In this document: piece after piece, positions 31,645 through 41,569 of the stretch
Position numbering within the stretch: position 1 is the first letter of the stretch
How the letters are laid out: the number at the start of each line of letters is the position of its first letter
From: Liquorilactobacillus nagelii DSM 13675
GTDB taxonomy: Bacteria; Bacillota; Bacilli; Lactobacillales; Lactobacillaceae
Direction: 5' to 3'
Assembly (NCBI RefSeq): GCF_019444005.1
Contig: NZ_CP049304.1
Location: 1,984,001 to 2,048,000 of the forward strand
DNA length: 64,000 nucleotides
Program-made: the position numbers and the translations under genes
The notes under the pieces: generated by a model
Told to the model about the DNA's origin: nothing
What the model saw: the letters and a program-made list of their open reading frames with translations, nothing else
Databases searched by the model: none

Positions 31645-32010
31645 ATGGATCTTAAGAAAATAGTAATTGCAAAAGTTGCAACTGGTCCTTTTAAAGTTAT
31701 TGTTTTCCGGAAAGAATTGATTGACGTGCAGTAAGAAAACTATGACCGAAAGTTACTGTCTTTATTGAAAAGTAGGGTAAGAGGTAGGCTGATTTTTCGA
31801 TATTGAAATTTCAAATGAGCTCGGTATGAGGTTGGGGACAATTAATTGAAAGCTAGGATGAACCAGTTAAGGTGTTTTTGTTAATGAATATTAAAAAGAC
31901 CAGGCAAAATTTTTGAACTGGTCTTTTATATTCTATGAGATGTTTCTTTAGATAGTCTGTAGTAATTTACAAAATTTAAGTGCTGTCAAATAAGGTAAAA
32001 ATTACTTGAA
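31645..32010. other. Gene-less stretch downstream of tetR
   Basis: No ORF is supportable. A 15-bp sequence AGGTAGGCTGATTTT in the hairpin loop (31585-31599) recurs at 31782-31796. A bidirectional terminator sits at 31893-31927. Confidence 0.5.
31893..31927. terminator. Terminator of the arsR-type gene
   Basis: AAAAAGACCAG and CTGGTCTTTT pair, with T runs on both strands. It lies about 85 bp after the minus-strand ArsR stop. Confidence 0.7.
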
Positions 32011-32331
32011 TTAATCATTACTCTTTTCTCGGACGTGTTCGCGAACTTGTTCAAAAATTGTAAAAATATGTCGATCTGAGAGTTGATAATTTATTTTTTG
32101 ACCATCGCGAATTCCACGAACTAGTCCAGTTTGTCGTAATAGTTTTAGTTGATGTGAAATAGCTGATTGCGAAATGCCAACAATCTCTGCTATTTCATTA
32201 ACAGGAAGACTTTTTTCTGCAAGCAAAAACAGAATTTTATATCGCGTTTGATCACCGAATGCTTTAAAAAGCTGAACACTTTTTTCCAATTCTGGCAATG
32301 ATGGCAGTTGGATGTCTGTGGATTTAGTCAT
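32011..32331 (-). CDS. ArsR/SmtB-family regulator with zinc-type alpha-5 site
   Basis: A 106-residue winged-helix repressor (FKAFGDQTRYKILFLL, EIAEIVGISQSAISHQLKLLRQTGLV, DGQKINYQLSD). The last helix reads DRHIFTIFEQVREHVRE, that is D-x-H-x10-H-x2-E. This is the alpha-5 zinc site of SmtB/CzrA type. There are no Cys residues, so an arsenic or cadmium thiolate site is excluded. The start is ATG 32331, 6 bp after AAGGGTG. No metal transporter is adjacent, so its target lies elsewhere. Confidence 0.85.
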   Translation of the reverse strand: MTKSTDIQLPSLPELEKSVQLFKAFGDQTRYKILFLLAEKSLPVNEIAEIVGISQSAISHQLKLLRQTGLVRGIRDGQKINYQLSDRHIFTIFEQVREHVREKSND

Positions 32332-32340
32332 GAGGTTCAC

Positions 32341-33105
32341 CCTTCACTGAATAAAAATAAAAACAAATTAATTGTCTAATTGTCATTATACTACCGAATT
32401 AAAAAAATATGAAACTTGAGTTTATGTCCAACAACCAGCCCTTGCTCCATTGATAAAAAATTGTTAAAACAAACAATCATAAAATATAAATTGACTTGGA
32501 GTTTGATTTGGATAACTTGTATTTGCGGTTAATTAAAATTGAGGCAGAAATCTCCTAATGTTTAATTAGGTAGCTGAATAACGAAAGTTATCAGAAACAA
32601 CGTGAGCTTGTTACAACTATTCAACTCTATGTCGCCAATCGTCTTACATTTTGTTTCGATAACAATTAGCAAGAACTGCGATTTGGTTGTTGTTGAAGAA
32701 TTAAGAATCTACTGTGAAATCAAGCGCTAGCCATGAGTGTTTTTGATATTGGTTAGCAGATATTTTTGAGTATGCTTACCTATAAAATTGAACTTTACGA
32801 AAAAATTATTACGGTTGACCTTAGAAGCACATTACCCAGATATGTCATAATTGTAGTTTTGTCACGGGTACTGGAACAACAACCACTCCTGACTTTAGTT
32901 GGAAATGATGGGCTTAACGTTGGATAACAAACTTTTGTAAGGCGAATTGTTTAATTTCCAAAGAATTGATAGGGGGAGCTTGTTATTTTCTGAATGGCCC
33001 TCTAAAATTAAAAGAACATTAGACCATTTTAAAATTATTATTATTTAAATGTTCGGAATAACAGGTTTGTGTGACTTGTGTGAGTGATAAAGTGGAGGAA
33101 TAATA
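32341..33105. other. 765-bp gene-less stretch upstream of gltB
   Basis: All frames are broken by stops and I recognise no protein fragment. The last 100 bp contain an inverted repeat GAACATT...AATGTTC (33014-33054) around AT-rich DNA, probably part of the gltB promoter/operator. The rest may be decayed sequence or a long control region. Confidence 0.4.
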
Positions 33106-36100
33106 ATGAAAACGGAAAATCAGACAATGTATAGTCCGTCTTTTGAACATGATGCTTGTGGGATGGGATTCATTACGCAAGTTGATGGCAAGGTGAGTCA
33201 TGAACTTGTTGAACGGGCTTTGGTGATGTTGCAGCGGATGAATCATCGTGGCGGAACTGGTGCTGAACCTGATACCGGGGATGGTGCTGGAATTTTGCTA
33301 TCGTTACCCGATAAATTTTTTCGAGAGTATGCGCAAAAAACTAACTTTTTATTGCCATCTGAGGGGGACTACGCTGTCGGAATGTTCTTTTTACCACAGA
33401 GTAAAAATGAAAAGCAAGCGATGCTGCAATCAGTCGCAGCAGATATTAGTAGCGCTGGGTTGCATGTCTTAGCGATTAGAGATGTTCCATATGTCTATGA
33501 GAGCTGTGGCCCGACAGCCCAACAAGCAATGCCTGGCTTTGCCCAAGTTATTATTCGTAAGCCAGATGATGTTGCTGCTGGTCGTCCGTTTGAGGATTTG
33601 CTATATCAATTGCGACGTAGATTGGAAGGAACTTTTTCTGCTGAAGAATTTGCAATTGTTAGTCTTTCAAGCCGAACTCTTTGTTACAAAGGTATGTTGC
33701 ATGCGTATCAAGTCGGAGAATTTTATCCCGATTTGCATCAACCATCGATGCAAGCATCAATTGCTTTAATTCATTCCCGGTTTTCAACAAATACTTTTCC
33801 TAGTTGGGAACGGGCGCAGCCATTTAGATTTTTAGCACATAATGGTGAAATTAATACTTTAAAACGAACAGAAAATTGGATGGCTAGCCATAACATTGAA
33901 ATTTATAATGAAGATGATTCTGATTCAGCAAAACTTGAAAACTGTATGGAATATCTTTATCGTCATGGTCGCAGTATCCCGCAAATTTTACTGATGATGT
34001 TGCCAGAAGCTTGGGGTGAAGGTACTCACTTAAGTAATCAACAACGGGCATTTGATGAATATAATGCTAGTTTCATTGCTCCATGGGATGGACCAGCTGC
34101 TTTATGTTTTACGGATGGAGTTCAAGTCGGAGCTGTCTTGGATCGAAATGGTTTACGTCCATCGCGTTACCAGTTAGTTAAAGGTAACTTTTTAATTGTA
34201 GCTTCTGAATCAGGTGTTTATGATGTAGTGCCAGCAGATATCCTTGATAAAGGAATTCTAGGCCCAGCGGATATGATTTTAGTAGATACCCAAGAAGGAT
34301 GTTTCTATCGGACAGCTGAAATTAAAAAACATTTTGCTAGTCAACATCCCTATCATGAATGGTTAAAAAGTCAACAATTAACTTTAGCTGATTTGCCAGC
34401 TGCTGATGTAGACGAGAATCTATCAGATAGTGCTTTGCAGACTCTTTGGCGTCGCCATGGATATACCGAAGACGTTATTCAGGATGCCTTGATTCCAATG
34501 GCTAAGAATGGTGAGGAACCTGTAATCTCAATGGGTTATGATTCACCACTCTCGGTTCTCAGTCAAAAACCGCAGTCTCTATTTACTTACTTTAAACAAC
34601 AGTTTGCGCAGGTAACCAATCCACCAATTGATGCCATTCGGGAGAAACTGGTTATCGGAAAAGAAATGTTTTTGGGTGCTGATGGTGATATTACAGCTGA
34701 TGTTGAAAAAAATGCCAAAAAAATCAAGCTAGAATCACCGTTATTGAATTCAGCAGCTTATGAAAAACTTCGACATTTAAATGGTAAGTTTGGCTTTAAA
34801 GCTGCTGAAATATCCCTATGTTATGAACATGTGACTCGAACAAATCGTCTAGAACAGGCTTTAGATGACATGTTTAAAGCTGCTGAAAGTCAGCTTGATC
34901 AAGGAGCAAACTTGATTATTTTGACTGATCGTGGGGCAACCCAGGACAAATTAATTATTCCCGTGTTACTAGCCGTGGCAGGTCTCAATAATTATCTAGT
35001 CAGGAAAAGTAAACGGGAACTAGCCTCAATTATTGTTGATACCGGAGAAGCCTGTGAAATTCATCATTTTGCGACATTGTTAGGATATGGTGCTTCAGCA
35101 ATTCATCCTTATGGTGCATATGCAACATTAAATGCATATGGATTAAATGATAAGTTAGAGAATTATCGTCAAGCAGCAGAAAAAGGCATTATTAAAATCA
35201 TGAGTCGAATGGGAATTTCAACTATTATCGGCTACCAAGGGGCACAATTATTTGAAGCAGTTGGATTATCACAAGCGGTAGTTGATGAATATTTCACAGG
35301 GACGGAAAGCCGAATTGGTGGATTAACCCTAGATCAGATTGAAGCCGAATATTTAACGCGCTATCAACGAGCATTTGGGATGAAAGCTGTTGAGCAACTA
35401 CCATCCGGTGGTAGCTTTAAATATCGGCGTGATGGTGAACATCATCTTTACAATCCATTAACAATGTATAAATTTCAACAAGCGGTTCGAAGTGGTGATT
35501 ATCAATTATATCAAGAGTATGTTCAAGAAATGCGACAAGAAGAGGCACAGTCACCGACAACATTACGGTCTCTATGGAAAATTAAGAAGACTCGCTCAGC
35601 CGTACCATTAAGTGAGGTTGAACCAGTTAATCAAATTGTTAAACGATTTAAATCAGGTGCGATGAGTTTTGGATCGTTGTCACAAGAAGCCCATGAGTGT
35701 ATTGCACAGGCTATGAATGAATTAGGTGCGAAGAGCAATAGTGGCGAAGGTGGTGAAAATCGTCGTCGGTTTAAACTTCAAGCAGATGGTCGCAATTTGA
35801 ATAGTAAAATAAAACAAGTTGCTTCGGCTAGATTTGGTGTTAATACAGAATATTTAATGAGTGCTGAAGAATTACAGATTAAGATGGCTCAGGGGGCTAA
35901 ACCAGGCGAAGGTGGTCAACTGCCAGGAAATAAAAACTTTCCATGGGTAGCGGAGATCCGTGGCTCAGTACCAGGTGTTCGTTTAATTTCACCGCCACCG
36001 CACCATGACATTTATTCAATTGAAGATTTAAAACAATTAATTCATGATTTGAAACAAGTTAATCCGTTTGCCAAAGTTACAGTTAAACTAGTTTCAAGTA

Positions 36101-37575
36101 CAGGCGTTGGTACAATTGCAACTGGAGTCGTTAAATCAGGCGCCGACAAAGTTGTAATTAGTGGTTATGATGGTGGCACCGGGGCTGCTCCGCGAAATTC
36201 GGTTCGTGATGCTGGATTGCCATGGGAAATGGGATTAGCTGAAGCTCATCAAACTTTGGCTTTAAATAATTTGCGTCAGCGAACGACTTTAGAAACTGAT
36301 GGGAAATTGATGACTGGACGCGATATTGCAATTGCAATTATGCTGGGAGCTGAAGAATTTAGCTTTGCTTCACTAGTCTTGGTAGCGATTGGCTGCATAA
36401 TGATGCGAGTTTGCAGCAAAAATACGTGTCCAACCGGAATTGCAACCCAAAATCCAGGATTACGGAAATTTTTTGTTGGAAAACCAGAGCATGTCAAAAA
36501 CTGCATGCGCTTTTTGGCGGAGGATTTACGAGAAGAAATGGCTAAATTAGGCTATCGTACAATTGATGAACTAGTTGGACATACCGAAAACCTAGTTCCA
36601 CGGTTTATCGCTAAGGGGAAAGCTAAATCACTTGATTTCTCAAGAATTCTAGGAACTTCAATTGGAATCCAACGAAAAACAACTGATCCTTTTGCTCCAG
36701 ATGACCAATGGCCAGAGTTGAATGCTTTTGCACAAACGGCAATTGGTGGTCAACAGCCAATTGTTATTAAAAGCTTGATTAATAATCGAATGCGGACAGT
36801 TGGAGCTCGAATGAGTGGCTGGATTGCTCAAAGATTTGGCAATACAGGTTTGCCAGCCGGGCGTTTAAAGTATCAATATACTGGGGTAGCTGGTCAAAGT
36901 TTTGGAGCTTTTGCAACTCAAGGTTTGGAATTAGAATTGATTGGTGAAGCTAATGATTATGTTGGCAAAGGGCTCAGCGGTGGTCGATTAATAGTTCGAG
37001 CACCAGAAGACGCGAAACGCTTGTATAGTAAGGCGCCTATTGTAGGTAATGTCGCTTGTTTTGGAGCAACTGCTGGTGAAGCTTATTTTAACGGTCGAGC
37101 AGGAGAACGTTTCTGTGTTCGTAATTCAGGAGCTAAGGTAGTAGTTGAGGGTATCGGTGACCATGGCTGCGAATACATGACGAATGGAATTGCGGTAATT
37201 TTAGGTTCAACTGGACGTAATTTTGGAGCGGGGATGTCTGGTGGAGTGGCTTATGTTTACGATCCAGCGGATAATTTTTCTCAACATTGTAATTTTGAAA
37301 TGATTGAGTTATTTAAATTAGAACGACCAGCAGATGAACAGCAGCTATTGAGCCTGGTTAAACAGCATTACCAATATACAGGTTCCGAAAAAGCTAAGTA
37401 TCTGCTGAACAATTGGCAAATGGAACGGCAGCATTTTGTTAAAGTATATCCAAAAGAATATCGCCAAATTAATGAAATTATGGCACATTATGCTGATCAG
37501 AATTTATCAGTTGCACAATTACAGCAAAAAGCATTTGATGTTGTTGTTGGTGCGCAACCAACACTCATGAAGTAA
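33106..37575 (+). CDS. gltB: Glutamate synthase (NADPH) large subunit
   Basis: Transfers the amide of glutamine to 2-oxoglutarate. In the 1489-residue protein a short propeptide precedes the nucleophile Cys (HDACGMGF, C18) of the class II amidotransferase domain. The central domain follows. The FMN/synthase domain has GAMSFGSLSQEAHE and VISGYDGGTGAAP; the 3Fe-4S Cys triad is CIMMRVCSKNTCPTG. The beta-helix C-terminal domain (from about 1230) has GGRLIVRAPED and GYV-type repeats. It is 14 bp before gltD. The ribosome binding site is GTGGAGGAAT. GOGAT is uncommon in amino-acid-auxotrophic lactobacilli. Confidence 0.97.
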   Translation: MKTENQTMYSPSFEHDACGMGFITQVDGKVSHELVERALVMLQRMNHRGGTGAEPDTGDGAGILLSLPDKFFREYAQKTNFLLPSEGDYAVGMFFLPQSKNEKQAMLQSVAADISSAGLHVLAIRDVPYVYESCGPTAQQAMPGFAQVIIRKPDDVAAGRPFEDLLYQLRRRLEGTFSAEEFAIVSLSSRTLCYKGMLHAYQVGEFYPDLHQPSMQASIALIHSRFSTNTFPSWERAQPFRFLAHNGEINTLKRTENWMASHNIEIYNEDDSDSAKLENCMEYLYRHGRSIPQILLMMLPEAWGEGTHLSNQQRAFDEYNASFIAPWDGPAALCFTDGVQVGAVLDRNGLRPSRYQLVKGNFLIVASESGVYDVVPADILDKGILGPADMILVDTQEGCFYRTAEIKKHFASQHPYHEWLKSQQLTLADLPAADVDENLSDSALQTLWRRHGYTEDVIQDALIPMAKNGEEPVISMGYDSPLSVLSQKPQSLFTYFKQQFAQVTNPPIDAIREKLVIGKEMFLGADGDITADVEKNAKKIKLESPLLNSAAYEKLRHLNGKFGFKAAEISLCYEHVTRTNRLEQALDDMFKAAESQLDQGANLIILTDRGATQDKLIIPVLLAVAGLNNYLVRKSKRELASIIVDTGEACEIHHFATLLGYGASAIHPYGAYATLNAYGLNDKLENYRQAAEKGIIKIMSRMGISTIIGYQGAQLFEAVGLSQAVVDEYFTGTESRIGGLTLDQIEAEYLTRYQRAFGMKAVEQLPSGGSFKYRRDGEHHLYNPLTMYKFQQAVRSGDYQLYQEYVQEMRQEEAQSPTTLRSLWKIKKTRSAVPLSEVEPVNQIVKRFKSGAMSFGSLSQEAHECIAQAMNELGAKSNSGEGGENRRRFKLQADGRNLNSKIKQVASARFGVNTEYLMSAEELQIKMAQGAKPGEGGQLPGNKNFPWVAEIRGSVPGVRLISPPPHHDIYSIEDLKQLIHDLKQVNPFAKVTVKLVSSTGVGTIATGVVKSGADKVVISGYDGGTGAAPRNSVRDAGLPWEMGLAEAHQTLALNNLRQRTTLETDGKLMTGRDIAIAIMLGAEEFSFASLVLVAIGCIMMRVCSKNTCPTGIATQNPGLRKFFVGKPEHVKNCMRFLAEDLREEMAKLGYRTIDELVGHTENLVPRFIAKGKAKSLDFSRILGTSIGIQRKTTDPFAPDDQWPELNAFAQTAIGGQQPIVIKSLINNRMRTVGARMSGWIAQRFGNTGLPAGRLKYQYTGVAGQSFGAFATQGLELELIGEANDYVGKGLSGGRLIVRAPEDAKRLYSKAPIVGNVACFGATAGEAYFNGRAGERFCVRNSGAKVVVEGIGDHGCEYMTNGIAVILGSTGRNFGAGMSGGVAYVYDPADNFSQHCNFEMIELFKLERPADEQQLLSLVKQHYQYTGSEKAKYLLNNWQMERQHFVKVYPKEYRQINEIMAHYADQNLSVAQLQQKAFDVVVGAQPTLMK

Positions 37576-37589
37576 AGGAGGAAATTACC

Positions 37590-39014
37590 ATGGCTGATCC
37601 ATTTGGATTTATGAAGTATCCCCGAAAAACTAATCCTTATCGTGAGGTGAAGGAACGCATCAAAGATTTTGCAGAGATGCAGCTGCCTTTGAGTGATGAA
37701 GAACGGCGCAAACAAGCGGCACGATGTATGAATTGTGGGGTTCCCCATTGTCATGCTGGTTTTTTCTATGCTGGTGGTCGAGCTGTTAGTGGCTGTCCTA
37801 ATGACAATCTGATTCCTGAATGGAATGACTTGATTTATCGCCAAGAAGATAAACGAGCTTTTGAACGATTGACTAAAACGAATCCTTTACCAGAGTTCAC
37901 CGGACGAGTCTGCCCAGCTCCTTGTGAAGTAGCTTGTAATGAAGCGCTCAACGGGAAAGGAATCACGATTAAAGATAATGAACGATTTATTATTGAACAG
38001 GGATTTAAGTTTGATTGGGTGATTGATAGCGGAATGCCACAGCATCGAAATGGAATTAAAGTTGCGATTGTTGGCAGCGGTCCAGCTGGTTTATCTGCTG
38101 CTTGGCAATTAAACAAGTTTGGTTTTGATGTAACGGTTTATGAACGCGATGACCGCCCAGGTGGGTTAACTATGTATGGCATTCCAAATATGAAATTGCC
38201 CAAAGAAATCGTTGCTCGGCGAATTACGACCATGGAAGCAGTTGGAATTAAATTTGTGGTTAATACAGAAGTCGGTGTTGATATCACTGCAAAAGAACTT
38301 AAAGATCAATATCAGAGGGTTATTTTAACCGTTGGAGCCCGAGCAGCACGTGATTTAGCGGTGCCTGGTCGTAATCTGAAGGGAATAATGCAAGCTGTCG
38401 ACTTTTTAACCCAAGCAACTAAAGAGGTTTTGCAAGATGGAATTAAGGCCAATCGGTTGTTAGCTGGGAAAAAAGTAGTTGTAATTGGTGGCGGTGATAC
38501 CGGTAACGATTGTATTGCAACTGCTGTTCGCCAAGGAGCTGCAGAAATTCAACAGTTAGAGATAACTCGACAACCACCTAAAGAACGGCTTGCTAGCAAT
38601 CCTTGGCCGCAGTGGCCGATGGTTGCCAAAACGGGTTACGGACAACAAGAAGCTCAAGAAGTATTGGGTCAGCCATTAACTGCTTATGAAACAACAGCCA
38701 TTAGTTTTAGTGGCAAAAATGGTCAAGTAACTAAAATGACGACTAGCAAAGCACGGTTATTTAAGCCGGTTGTAGGCACAGAACATGATCAGCCGGTTGA
38801 CTTAGTATTATTAGCAATGGGTTTTACCGGTCCACAGCAAACGGTTTTAGATGCATTTGGAGTTACAAAGATTAACAATGATTATTCAACGAATGAAGAA
38901 AGTGTCTTTGTGGCTGGTGATGCTCGGCGTGGCCCAAGTCTAGTTATTTGGGGAATCTATGAGGGAAGAATGGCTGCTGAGCAAGTAGCTCGTTCATGTG
39001 AAGTTCGCTTATAA
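37590..39014 (+). CDS. gltD: Glutamate synthase small subunit
   Basis: NADPH-oxidising partner of GltB, 474 residues. The N-terminal ferredoxin-like domain carries the Cys sets CMNCGVPHC...GCPNDN and CPAPCEVACN for two 4Fe-4S clusters. FAD-binding GSGPAGLSAA starts near residue 153 and NADPH-binding GGGDTGNDC near 296. The C-terminal FVAGDARRGPSLVIWGI belongs to the FAD domain. An AAGGAGG ribosome binding site in the 14-bp gap couples it to gltB. A terminator follows at 39042. Confidence 0.97.
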   Translation: MADPFGFMKYPRKTNPYREVKERIKDFAEMQLPLSDEERRKQAARCMNCGVPHCHAGFFYAGGRAVSGCPNDNLIPEWNDLIYRQEDKRAFERLTKTNPLPEFTGRVCPAPCEVACNEALNGKGITIKDNERFIIEQGFKFDWVIDSGMPQHRNGIKVAIVGSGPAGLSAAWQLNKFGFDVTVYERDDRPGGLTMYGIPNMKLPKEIVARRITTMEAVGIKFVVNTEVGVDITAKELKDQYQRVILTVGARAARDLAVPGRNLKGIMQAVDFLTQATKEVLQDGIKANRLLAGKKVVVIGGGDTGNDCIATAVRQGAAEIQQLEITRQPPKERLASNPWPQWPMVAKTGYGQQEAQEVLGQPLTAYETTAISFSGKNGQVTKMTTSKARLFKPVVGTEHDQPVDLVLLAMGFTGPQQTVLDAFGVTKINNDYSTNEESVFVAGDARRGPSLVIWGIYEGRMAAEQVARSCEVRL

Positions 39015-39041
39015 TCTTTTCTTGAAAAATCTTTAAGAAGC

Positions 39042-39076
39042 GGTACTGTGCGTTTTTGTGCAGTACCGTTTTTTTG
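39042..39076 (+). terminator. Terminator of gltBD
   Basis: CGGTACTG and CAGTACCG pair and are followed by seven T. Confidence 0.85.
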
Positions 39077-39504
39077 AGGTGAACTATATGGCTATTTATT
39101 TAACCAAGCTGAGCCCAATATGAAGCGAATTTTAAAAAGTCAATTGGACATATTTGTAGGGGATTTGTAACTTCTAAGCAAAAACAGTTGAGGAATTATT
39201 AGTAGCATTGCAAAGCAACATACATCGTAAGCTATTAGAAGACGGCTTGATAAGTTACAAGAGTGAAGTAATGCTATGTCCGTGCTCTTTAAATGAATTT
39301 AGAAATATCTAAAGCGATGAGCTATTATGGAATAAAATTATTGGCGGAAGAAACCAAAAAATGCAAGAATTGATGTATTTGGCTAACATTAGATGTAAAT
39401 AATCAATATAGCTTCTTGAAAGTAGCTAGAATTCTTAACAATGTTCGGGTTCTTTGAAAAGCCTATTCTTTTTTTGTAGAGGTCTCGAAATTTTAGCTGC
39501 TAGT
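39077..39504. other. Gene-less stretch between gltD and lysR-type gene
   Basis: Only short frames interrupted by stops occur on both strands. I recognise no motif. It may be degraded coding sequence. Confidence 0.35.
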
Positions 39505-40392
39505 TTATTGCAGCTGCTGTTTAAGTTCTGTAAACCATTTAAAATATTGTTGCGCAAAATAATTTTCTTTGGCATAAATAAAATATAGATCATGGGCAAT
39601 TGTCCCGCGTTCAAGCGGTAGTTGTTTAATTGTCCCAGCTGCTAACTCTTTTTTGATTAATAAGCGATAGAGAAAACTAATTCCTGATCCGGCACAGACC
39701 AATTGGCGAATTAAGGTTGGTTCAGAAATGGTAATTAACTGCTTAAAGTCATTTAAACTGATGTTTTCTTTTTGTGCCAAAGCAGTTAACAAGGTTCGTG
39801 ATCCAGATCCGGGTTCGCGAATTAGCAGCGGGTAGGCCGCTAAATCGTTCCAACTAACAATTTTCTTTCTTGCTAAGGGATGAGTCGGGCTGCAAATGGG
39901 AATGAATTCTTCTTGGCTGAGGATATGATATGAAAATTTAGCTTTATTAAAATTACCTTCAATAATGCCAAAGTCCATTTTTCCAAGTTCGATTTGTTGT
40001 AAAATGTGCTGTGTATTTTCAGCTAAACAACTAATTTTTTGCAAATCATTTTTTAGTTGCAACAATTCAATCAACTGACTACCAAAAACTTCACCTAATG
40101 AACGAGTGATTCCGAATTGAATCTCGTGTTTTTGGTGATCATCTTGTAAAATCTCCATTAACTGTGTTGTTTGCGAACGCATTCGGGTAAGAAAAACTGC
40201 TAATTTTTCGCCAGCAGGTGTAAGTTTCAGATAAGGACGCTGATAATCAACTAATTTGATTTCTAATTGATTTTCAAGCCGTTGAATTTGTTGGGTGACA
40301 GCTGGTTGAGAAATGAAAAGCTTAGCCGCTGTTTTAGTATAAGAAAGGGTTTCGCTTAAAATTAAAAAAGTTTGATATTCAGCAGTTATCAT
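39505..40392 (-). CDS. LysR-family regulator (CysB/YeiE-like), divergent from yeiH
   Basis: A 295-residue LysR protein: N-terminal HTH at about 1-60 (YTKTAAKLFISQPAVTQQIQRLENQLEIKLVDYQ) and an effector-binding domain from about 88 (IQFGITRSLGEVFG, REPGSGSRTLL). The GSGSRT segment is typical of CysB/CysL/YeiE-type anion-binding pockets. It is divergent from yeiH with a 103-bp intergenic region that holds a 19-bp inverted repeat, the expected arrangement for autoregulation plus yeiH activation. Confidence 0.88.
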   Translation of the reverse strand: MITAEYQTFLILSETLSYTKTAAKLFISQPAVTQQIQRLENQLEIKLVDYQRPYLKLTPAGEKLAVFLTRMRSQTTQLMEILQDDHQKHEIQFGITRSLGEVFGSQLIELLQLKNDLQKISCLAENTQHILQQIELGKMDFGIIEGNFNKAKFSYHILSQEEFIPICSPTHPLARKKIVSWNDLAAYPLLIREPGSGSRTLLTALAQKENISLNDFKQLITISEPTLIRQLVCAGSGISFLYRLLIKKELAAGTIKQLPLERGTIAHDLYFIYAKENYFAQQYFKWFTELKQQLQ

Positions 40393-40432
40393 CGCAAGCT
40401 CCCATAAGTATTCATTATATTACTATAATAAA

Positions 40433-40451
40433 TCATAATTTTATTTTATGA
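40433..40451. promoter_or_regulatory. Candidate LysR operator between lysR and yeiH
   Basis: TCATAATTTTATTTTATGA is a perfect 6-bp inverted repeat with a 7-bp spacer and contains the T-N11-A pattern of LysR boxes. It lies 45 bp before the yeiH start. Confidence 0.5.
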
Positions 40452-40495
40452 ATGATAGTTAGTATTATTAAAACATTACTTGGGAGGGAATACTA

Positions 40496-41530
40496 GTGAA
40501 GTTTTCAACAGTTTTAAAAACAAAGAGTTTTTGGTTAGCAACTGCGATGACACTGATTTGTGCTGTAATTGGTAGTTTGTTAGCACAATTGCCATATTTT
40601 TCATTATTTGGAGCTTTAATTATTGCTTTGATTTTAGGGATGATATTTCAAACAGCAGGAACTTTAAAGAGTCAGGCTGGAATTGGAATTGGCTTTATTT
40701 CAAATAAGTTTTTGCGTTTAGGAATTATTTTATTAGGATTTAAGCTAAATTTAATTCAATTGGCACAAGCGGGAATTAAAACGATTCTGTTGGCGGTGGT
40801 CGTGGTTAGTGGAACGATTTGTTTGACTTATTTTATAGAAAGAAAATTTGGAGTCGAACCAGAATTAGCTATTCTGGCAGCCAGTGGAACTGGAATTTGT
40901 GGGGCAGCAGCAGTAATGGGGATTTCTCCGCAGATAAAAGTGCCGGCAAAACAAGCTGAACGTCAACGGGAGAATGAAGTTTTAGCCGTGGCAATTGTGG
41001 CAATTATGGGAACAATTTTTACTTTTATCGATCTGGGCTTAAAACCTTTGTTAGGGTTAAATGCCACTCAGTTTGGAGTTTTTGTCGGCGGATCATTGCA
41101 TGAAATAGCTCATGCCGTTGCTGCTGGCAGTGCTGCTGGTTCAATCGGTTTAGACAATGCAATTATTACTAAGTTATCTCGTGTTTTAATGTTGGCACCG
41201 GCAGCGTTAGCCATTGGTTTCTGGTATCAAAAACACAGTCAAAAGACGCAACCAGTTAGTGATAAAAAAGCTAAATTACCGATTCCTTGGTTTATGGGTG
41301 GCTTTATTTTAGCAAGTGTTTTAGGAACTTTTTTGCCATTTAGTACAGCAGCTTTAACAGCCTTGGTTAAAGTAGCTTATATTTTTTTGGGGATGGCAAT
41401 GGCAGCCTTAGGTATGAGTGTTAATTTTAGAGTTATTTTAAAAAGAGGGTTGCCGGCATTTGCTGCAGCTTTCATTTCATCAGTAATTTTGGCAATTGGA
41501 GTTTTAATTGCCAGCAAAATTTGGTTTTAA
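40496..41530 (+). CDS. yeiH: YeiH family (UPF0324) putative sulfate/organosulfonate exporter
   Basis: A 344-residue membrane protein with about ten hydrophobic helices. The family signatures LGFKLNLIQLAQAGI, GTGICGAAAVMG and GGSLHEIAHAVAAG are present. The start is GTG at 40496, 7 bp after GGGAGGG. The family is linked by context to sulfur-compound transport in other bacteria; direct evidence of substrate is thin. It pairs with the divergent LysR gene and ends at the hairpin shared with uppP. Confidence 0.88.
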   Translation: MKFSTVLKTKSFWLATAMTLICAVIGSLLAQLPYFSLFGALIIALILGMIFQTAGTLKSQAGIGIGFISNKFLRLGIILLGFKLNLIQLAQAGIKTILLAVVVVSGTICLTYFIERKFGVEPELAILAASGTGICGAAAVMGISPQIKVPAKQAERQRENEVLAVAIVAIMGTIFTFIDLGLKPLLGLNATQFGVFVGGSLHEIAHAVAAGSAAGSIGLDNAIITKLSRVLMLAPAALAIGFWYQKHSQKTQPVSDKKAKLPIPWFMGGFILASVLGTFLPFSTAALTALVKVAYIFLGMAMAALGMSVNFRVILKRGLPAFAAAFISSVILAIGVLIASKIWF

Positions 41531-41533
41531 AAA

Positions 41534-41564
41534 AAGGCTCAGCAAGATTTTCTTGCTGAGCCTT
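41534..41564. terminator. Bidirectional terminator between yeiH and uppP
   Basis: GGCTCAGCAAGA-TTT-TCTTGCTGAGCC is a perfect 12-bp stem flanked by A/T runs. Confidence 0.9.
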
Positions 41565-41569
41565 AATAA

